64,000 nucleotides of DNA from Bolinopsis microptera (lineage: Eukaryota > Ctenophora > Tentaculata > Lobata > Bolinopsidae). Made by a program: the position numbers and the translations under genes. The stretch spans positions 1,939,375-2,003,374 of the forward strand of contig NC_087072.1 in the NCBI RefSeq assembly GCF_026151205.1. Reading direction: 5' to 3'. This document shows, in pieces, positions 51,275 through 60,200 of the stretch. Under the pieces are notes generated by a model that saw nothing but the letters and a program-made list of their open reading frames with translations, was not told the DNA's origin and made no database searches. Every line of letters begins with the position of its first letter. The stretch's first letter is position 1.

Positions 51275-54200
51275 AAGTTTAGCACCCCGATCTAGTAAGT
51301 AGTCTCTGATCTCCTCGTGGTGACCGTCCTCTGCCTCATCGAGTGGTGTATGAGAGTTCCTGGGTATTACCATGGTTATTGGATATTGTACGAGGGTTCC
51401 TGGGCATTACCAGGGTCATTGGATATTGTAAGAGGGTTCAGTAGAATGACGCAGGTTAGTGTAGCTACTAACTTATTTAAGTTATGATCTTATTCATCAT
51501 TTCAATTATTCGAGGAGGGTATTCGAGGGTATATTAAGAGATCCTATATTTCATATATAATTGGTTATATTTTGCTTACAAATCGACAGGGTTGAGGAAG
51601 GTATGGAACTCGTTAACCAACACGTGCACAGCTGATAGTCTACCACCACAGCAAGCGAGGTGCAGCGCCGTTCTGCCGTCAAAATCAGCATGGTCTGGGT
51701 TCACCCCTCCTCTTATGTACTTCCTGTAGATTTAGAAATATATGTACAAGTGCGGATTACTTTTAAATGTTATTGAGTGAAACTTTGGGCTTTCTGTAAG
51801 AGGTAATTATAATTCGATAAAGATTGGAGTCCATTAATACCAAGCTGCACTTTAGATAATTTTGTATTAGTAGAACAACCACCCAGTGGCTCAAGCTGCA
51901 TGGTTTAGTTTGTACGAGGTGGGCAGTAGTTTGGTAGCAGATATGGGCAGGGCTGTTAAACACGTCTATCATATTCCCAACAGTACGGCGTATTATTACG
52001 GCGTATTATTACGGCGTATTGCTATTAGGGAATAAAACATTACGCGTATTATAACTCAATTAACAGCTTCGATTTTTTGGTAAATGGAAGTATTTTGATG
52101 GTCAGGAAATGTCGTTTTATTCTCAAAAACTGTTGATAAAACAGTTTTTTTTTTCATGTGGTCGCTAAACTAGCAAAGTTTGAGGACACCAAATGCTTGC
52201 TCAACAAAACAAACATTCTCCAAAGTTCATTAATAAAAATGGGGATAAAAAGCATTTGCCAGTTCAAACCTTATCAGGTAGACATCCCCACGCTCAGCAG
52301 CAAAAATAAGTTTGAACAGCTGGGTCTCCTCCGTATCGCAGATCATGAAACCTCGGGGGTTCATCTTGTTGGTTGGCATGTTGGACACTGTGTCATACTC
52401 ATGCAGCGCGAACAGTCTTGTCAGCTCCTGGTAGGAAGCGGCAAATTGGCAATTATAAAGAATAATAAAGTAATATCCCCAATAAATCCAGAAAATCTGG
52501 GTTTAACAATGGAAATTATTCATTCGTCTAGGGAAGTTGTCGGTTCGTCTAGGACACAAACAAAATTTCTTCGAGATGACTTAAAACTGAGTTGTCAGAC
52601 ATGACCTGCACAAATATGCTGGCAGAAGCACTCCTACTGACACTGGTTCACATTACTCACATACCTACAGGACAGCAGTGACCTAAGTTTTAACTTGGTA
52701 TCTAAGTCTAGGTTGTAATGAACGTGTAAACGTTTTCTCCGTACCTTAGCAAACATGATGCCGCGTTTAGAGTTGCCGCAGTCGTCAAGTAGAGGACCCC
52801 AAACACAAATTCCCATAATGCTCGGCACCACGATCAGTATAACACCAGTAGAGCTGGACTTTGCAGGCAAACCTATCTGTAGCAATTAACCATCTAATAA
52901 TGGATTTGTAAAACATTCCATACCACCAAAAAGATGTAAGTCGGAAACATAAATATGGAACGTAAGGAATCGGGAAAAACATACAAATTAACCTCGAAAG
53001 CCCATCTGCCACTGTAGTCGTAGAGACCACAGGAATGCATGGTAGAGAGTGTATCCCGGACACTGCTGGAGCTCATACAGGACGACTTGTTGAGGGGACA
53101 AACTCCTCCGTTAGCCATGGTAGCAGCGATTACGGAGCCCTGGTCAGTCGTTATGGACAGGGACTGTATCTGGAAGTAGAAGTCTAGAACTTCGTCCATG
53201 GGAGGAGAGGAGTCCGGGAACACCTGGAACACATTTGGAGATAAGAAACATGGGGGGGGAGAGGAGTCCGGGAACAACTGGAACACATTTGGAGATAAGA
53301 AACATGGGGGGGAGAGGAGTCCGGGAACACCTGGAACACATTTGGAGATAAGAAACATGGGGGGAGAGGAGTCCTGGAACACCTGGAACACATTTGGAGA
53401 TAAGAAACATGGGGGAGAGGAGTCCGGGAACACCTGGAACACATTTGGAGATAAGAAACATGGGGGGAGAGGAGTCCGGGAACACCTGGAAAACATTTGG
53501 AGATAAGAAACATGGGGGGAGAGGAGTCCGGGAACACCTGGAACACATTTGGAGATAAGAAACATGGGAGGAGAGGAGTCCGGGAACACCTGGAACACAT
53601 TTGGAGATAAGAAACATGGGGGGAGAGGAGTCCGGGAACACCTGGAACACATTTGGAGATAAGAAACATGGGGGGGAGAGGAGTCCGGGAACACCTGGAA
53701 CACATTTGGAGATAAGAAACATGGGGGGAGAGGAGTCCGGGAACACCTGGAACACATTTGGAGATAAGAAACATGGGGGGAGAGGAGTCCGGGAACACCT
53801 GGAACACATTTGGAGATAAGAAACATGGGGGGAGAGGAGTCCGGGAACACCTGGAACACATTTGGAGATAAGAAACATGGGGGGAGAGGAGTCCGGGAAC
53901 ACCTGGAACACATTTGGAGATAAGAAACATGGGGGGAGAGGAGTCCGGGAACACCTGGAACACATTTGGAGATAAGAAACATGGGGGGAGAGGAGTCCGG
54001 GAACACCTGGAACTCATTTGGAGATAAGAAACATGGGGGGAAAGGAGTCCGGGAACACCTGGAACACATTTGGAGATAAGAAACATGGGGGGAGAGGAGT
54101 CCGGGAACACCTGGAACACATTTGGAGATAAGAAACATGGGGGGAGAGGAGTCCGGGAACACCTGGAACACATTTGGAGATAAGAAACATGGGGGGAGAG

Positions 54201-57200
54201 GAGTCCGGGAACACCTGGAACACATTTGGAGATAAGAAACATGGGGGGAGAGGAGTCCGGGAACACCTGGAACACATTTGGAGATAAGAAACATGGGGGG
54301 AGAGGAGTCCGGGAACACCTGGAACACATTTGGAGATAAGAAACATGGGGGGGGGGGGGAGAGGAGTCCGGGAACACCTGGAACACATTTGGAGATAAGA
54401 AACATGGGGGGGAGAGGAGTCCGGGAACACCTGGAAAACATTTGGAGATAAGAAACATGGGGGGGGAGGAGTCCGGGAACACATTTGGAGATAAGAAATG
54501 ATAAGAATTAAAAAGTGCTACATTATCTATTAGATTGGAACCAGATTTTAGATTTTACTTAACGCAAACTGAGCACCCAAATAACTTTTTAGTTCTCGTA
54601 CCTTCTTTTTTCGAAGAGTGTGTCCGATAGACTTCTCTTTGTAACTCTGCTCCTTCTTTTTCAAATACCAACCCAGGTTAAAGTCCAGACTTCCTTCTCC
54701 CAGAATATCGTTGCATCTTTTCACTAGGTAGTCGAACCTTATTGGCATTCATTGCATTACAATTTAGCTTTGCAACAAATTTGAAGAAATTCAGGTTCTT
54801 TTGCGATAGTCAAAACGTGACAACTAGCGCTGGATGGCGACAACTAGCGCTATCCAGCGCTAGTTGTCGCCATCCAGCGCTAGTTGTCGCTATCCAGCGC
54901 TGGATAACGCTGGCCAGCGCAAAATATATATGTTCGATAATTGTCGCTATCCAGCGCTAGTTGTCGCCATCCAGCGCTAGTTGTCGCCATCCAGCGCTAG
55001 TTGTCTCTATCCAGCGCTAGTTGTCGCTAGATAGTTTGCGATGGCCAGCGCAACTGGCCATCGCAGAAAACAGTTCGATAACTAGCGCTGGATAGCGATA
55101 ACTAGCGCTGGATAGCGACAACTAGCGCTGGATAGCGACAACTAGCGCTGGCCAGCGCTGGCCATCGATAGCCAGCGCAAAATGTTTGCGATATTACTCG
55201 AACCGAAATTCATTTATACGTCTAGGCTCCCTTCGTTCGAGTTGAAATAAAAACGCCCGTTCTCACCTGTCTGGGATAGAGAGATCAGGTCTGAAGAGCG
55301 AGGCAATAACAATAGACCCCATAGCAACCATAGCATTGTGAGGTTTACCCTCCTCATTGAGTAGGATGTCTTCAGAGTGTACTCCGCTTGGCTCCCTGCC
55401 CACATGTTTGTAGACCTGGTCTCGTCCGACCTCGTCCTCTGTTAGAGCGAACAGGAGAGGATACATGCAGCTCCCTAGAGCAAACCTCTCCCGAGTCTGT
55501 CCCAGAGATATCCTGGGTAGTTTGGACGGAGTCATTTACAGTATTTAGATTTTAAGCATCGAAATTCAGCTCGTATAGTAATGGTGTCTAACAACATTTT
55601 ACTATATACAGCGAGACGATATTATATCTGTTACCATTTTATTGACAACATGAACACTACATCAACTTTAACGCAACTTTTCGCGAAGACCGTGAGACAT
55701 ATACCATTGAAACTTTTTCGGCTGAGTTAAATGTTTTTATTGCCTTTTGACCAGTATGAAGAAATAAAAAATTGGCCAAGGAATAAGAACTTTAAGTCCC
55801 GAAATTTGGACCCCCAAGTGGTAAACAAATTGTATTTTATTTTGACACCACTTTAGGGTTTCTGCTAGGAGAAAAGAGATAACCGCGACATAGGTACCTA
55901 AGGCTGGCTTCGTCTCATATCAGTACCAAAAGCGACAGTGCAACAGCAATGTGTCAACCCTTCGTGCTTTGATTCCTTGAACAGGAATCTTTAAAGCCTT
56001 TGGAAAATTGAATATTACAGGAACAAATAGCATTCTGAAGGTTTAAATGTATGTTCAAAGTAACTGTCTTAAGTTAAATGTTGACAAACCCAAACCCATA
56101 CCCATAAGTTTAGCATTATAGAGTGGAGCTGAGGGAATCATGCTGAATCCTGAATGAAGGTTGTCACAACATTCCTTACCCTACATCCTTACCCCGGCCC
56201 TACCTAGATTGAGCGTTATAAAGTGTTCAATTTGCAATCTTTTTATTATTCTTCGCAACTCACTATCTTGCTATATATAAAGCGAGACGATATATACATA
56301 CTTATACAATACATATTTTTATATATTATAAACAGTAGAGACTGGGGTCCCAAGGGTGCATGGAATATGATAAAATACGTCATCACGGATCGGGAAATTG
56401 AACGGCCATCCACAAAAGAAAAGCGGCCGCATTTCTTGTTTACTTACTGTATATAATGTTTCAGGGATTTCGGTACAGACAGCGGGTAACTGGACCGCTA
56501 ACCTTAGTCATGGATAAAGCATGTCAAGACTACTGGTGGGCTAATATCTGGTACATAAACAACCTGGTCCCCTGGAAAGCAACGGAAGTATGTGTGGGAC
56601 AGACATGGTCCCCTGGAAAGCAACGGAAGTATGTGTGGGACAGACATGGTCCCCTGGAAAGCAACGGAAGTATGTGTGGGACAGACATGGTCCCCTGGAA
56701 AGCAACGGAAGTATGTGTGGGACAGACATGGTCCCCTGGAAAGCAACGGAAGTATGTGTGGGACAGACCTGGTCCCCTGGAAAGCAACGGAAGTATGTGT
56801 GGGACAGACCCATGGTCCCCTGGAAAGCAACGGAAGTATGTGTGGGACAGACCTGGTCCCCTGGAAAGCAACGGAAGTATGTGTGGAACAGACCTGGTAT
56901 CTATCAGTTCTACCTCATCGCACCAGTCTTCGTAATGCTTCTCTTTTGGAAACCGTTAGCACGTTTGAAATTGTTGATGTTTTTGATTTGTTATCCTGGG
57001 GTGATTACAGTTTTTATTTCGTGCGAAGTTGGACGTTTTGACCGAATTTATGATGGGAATTAACTTTTTTAATTATGGTTGATTATTCATGTTTTCTGAC
57101 ACAACGGTAGAATTATTATTAACTATCCAAGCAATGAAGTAACTTCTCAGGGATAATCACCAGTGTTGCTGTTATTTTATCCAGTACATTAGCAACTGCT

Positions 57201-60200
57201 ATAATTACCACTACAAACTGGGTCCTGCTTCAGCTGCTGAGTGAGTTACCGTATCCTTCTGTTACCAAATATCAATACTATATTTTGAACTTGGTGAAAT
57301 CTCCCCGGCAACGGCATGAAAACACACCAAAAATTACCAAAAACTGACCCTTATATCGCATAACGTATTGATACGCATGGCTTCGTGCGCTCGAAAGAAT
57401 CTAAATATAACCATATCTCTTTATAGTTTGAACGTAGATAACTTTTGGCTCTTGTACAACAAACCTTGGATACGTATAAAAGCTTACTTAGTCGGCATTC
57501 TTGGCGGTTGGATCTATTGGAAATACGGACAGACTTTGCAAGACAATGTTAAAAAGATGCCTGCGGTGGGATTTATCTGAACTACCTACTTGATCTGATC
57601 ATGATACTTAAACTCTAATGTATAAAAGTATAAATGTGTCTTTATCAGGAGATTAAAAGGCATTAAAAATTGGTTGAAAAGGAAATTAAAAACATTTAGT
57701 TAACATTTAGATAATAAAACTGAAAAAGAAAATTGGCGGATAAGTTTTGTGTCTCTATTCCTAACTGGACAGAGAAATAACAATTCTTGCACACAAACTT
57801 TTTGCAAGATATTTATCATCGACAACATCACAGTGTCTTTTCACAATCTCGAAAACATTCCTTCTAGCTTCCTTACTTAAATCCTGGTACTCGGCTCGTA
57901 AGTGGAAGGATACACTGTCAGTGTCATCTTCTATCCCCGACTCGCCCTCCCCTCGAACAAACGTGTCTACGTTAAAGTAGGTATGATAGTCCAGGACAGA
58001 AACTATCAATTCTGGATGTTTATCTCGGATGTAAGACGTTATCTTCAGTGCCGTCAGAGTGTGGTCTCCGTGTGAGTTAAGACTGGAGCTAAAGATGTTC
58101 GGATCACTTCGGTTTATCAAGTAGGTGTATAGCTCAACACTTACAGATTCTCCTTGATGGAATATGAGAATTTTACCATGAGGTTTCAGAAACTTTACCG
58201 CGTGAGAAACCGCCTCGAATGGGTCCTCAACTGGGTACAAGCTATGTGCTAGCATTATGATGTCAAATAGAGGACCCCCATATTTCTCATCAAACTCAAA
58301 CTCTTTGCTAAAGAATGATGTGTCGATATCGTACTCGGCACCAAGACTTTTCAGTCCAGTCTCCAAAAGTGGAACCATGGCAGGATTCGGCTCGATAGCA
58401 TAGAGATACTCCAACTTCAGCCCCTGTTCCTGAACCAAAATTCTCTCAAAATTTCCTATACCGGCACCAATGCTCAACATATGCACCGGCTCCTTGTCAA
58501 AGTTGTTTTCTAAAATGAAATTCCGAGAGATACTAGCCTGAATATCGTATTGATTGGACTGGGACATAAACCTGGCGAATGCTTTTGCATAACCCTCTAC
58601 AGTGAGTGGAGGTACAGTTTCGAGTGGCAGGTCTCTTTCAGTGATCATTATTCAAAGTTCTCCTGTAAAATGGTAATTAAGGTGAGTTTAGTAAGAGGTA
58701 TCAAATAAGGTGAGTTTAGTAAGAGGTATCAAATAAGGTGAGTTTAGTAAGAGGTATCAAATAAGGTGAGTTTAGTAGAAGGTATCAAATAAGGTGAGTT
58801 TAGAAAGAGGTATCAAATTAGGTGAGTTTAGTAAAAGGTATCAAATTAGGTGAGTTTAGTTGCATCTAGATTTTCTCCGGTACATTGGTGATCATATAAG
58901 TGGTAAATTCTTGATCAGATATAGAACTATGTACTAATGAATGAAAGCCTGACTCTACATATCTCATGCAGTAAGTGAACGCTTGAACCTAACAAAGAAG
59001 ATTAGTAGAAGATTACTGCCTTATATAGATTATTTTTATTTTTATCTATAGATGTTTAGAGAGGTTCACGAAATTTATAGATGATTTTTAGGGGTGGGAT
59101 CCACTATACTTTGTACAACAATTTTTATACTCCATGGATCTTTAATAATTGATTTAAGATCGGCGATAATTTGCCAAAAATTGTTATCGATTATCGCGAT
59201 AATTCTCGAGAATTATCGCGATAATCAACTAATTTTTAATTTTATTAGGGGAAAATAGCCTAAATTTAACATACTTTTCTAATTTGTTTCTTTGTTTGTC
59301 AAGTTTAACCCGACTGCTAGCATAATTTGCAGTGTGATGGTATGCTGACGTGCTATGCATAGTGTGTAGTGTTTATGAATTTGCGTCGGTGAAATTGAAA
59401 TGTCGTGTTATATTATCGCATCTAGTTTAAATCTCTCAACCTTACTTAGTTGAGTGTGTCCCACAACCAAGCACCATGCCTAGAATTCCGGCGTTATGTA
59501 TTATAATGATCCTGGACCTAAGTGGCAAGCAGCTCTATATCAAACAAAATCTGGTTTAAGTTATGAGTTAAGTAGGTAGCTTGGAGGTTGTATGATCAGA
59601 CGCATTTATTCTGGTTTGTTGAAGCTCGGAAAGAAACTCATACTGCAACGAGACTGCAAAACCTGTTCGAGCTTGCTGTGTAGTATGTAGTATGTTGAAG
59701 AGATATGACCGAATAACTGATGCAGTGAACGAAGTTTGGATGACTCGGAGCTAGGTAATCTAAAACTGAATACAGGAGAGACTGAGTTAGTTAAAGACAT
59801 TATCAAGACTGTGTTAAACTATTCAGTTTATTGATATCAAGCTGGAAGAGTCAAGAGATAGACTCGCCACTTTCTCGAACCCTTCTTGATAGGCTACGTA
59901 CACGATATGTCAAGATAAATAACCTTAACTTCGTACCGCTGGTAACGTTCTACTCGGACTCCGGTATTCTAGATGCAGATGTATAATATCAAGAATGCAG
60001 AATGATCAATAAGTAAACCTTGATACGTAATTATAAATCTCTGCAGAGAAACAATAGGCCTTAGAGAACATTTGTCGATGAAATATGGGCTTGTTAAAGG
60101 GCAATGCCAATATTGCAATTGATTCTATAACAAACAATACAAAGCATTAAGCAATAAATCACACGATAATGCTATCAAAGTTTTCTATTTTTATCTTCGA

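Larger units (their letters stand above)
56465..57580 (+). pseudogene. Fragment of an NRF-6-like membrane acyltransferase (acyltransferase-3 family), broken
   Basis: Nose-resistant-to-fluoxetine-type proteins are multi-pass membrane acyltransferases. Exon from 56465 reads GPLTLVMDKACQDYWWANIW then YINNLVPWKATE, matching the family's Cys...WWxNLLYINN region; the next family residues (VCVGQTWYL) are also present but run into an eightfold repeat. After it QFYLIAPVFVMLLFWKPL appears in a different frame, then exon 57160-57240 (IITSVAVILSSTLATAIITT) and 57433-57571 (LLYNKPWIRIKAYLVGILGG). The N-terminal third and everything after the KPWxRIxxYLVG segment are missing. It retains introns, so it is a DNA-level fragment, not a retrocopy. 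It lies in a glutaminase-like intron, opposite strand. Confidence 0.7.

Noticed and set aside
52894-54482. Frames of 273-515 codons across the 52-bp array
   Set aside because: Repeat read-through; only the last part (53223-52993) is a genuine glutaminase-like exon.
56456-57063. Frames of 149-159 codons with repeating WKATEVCVGQ-type peptide as a repeat protein
   Set aside because: The 41-bp unit cycles through three frames; homology shows it is an expanded piece of an acyltransferase exon.
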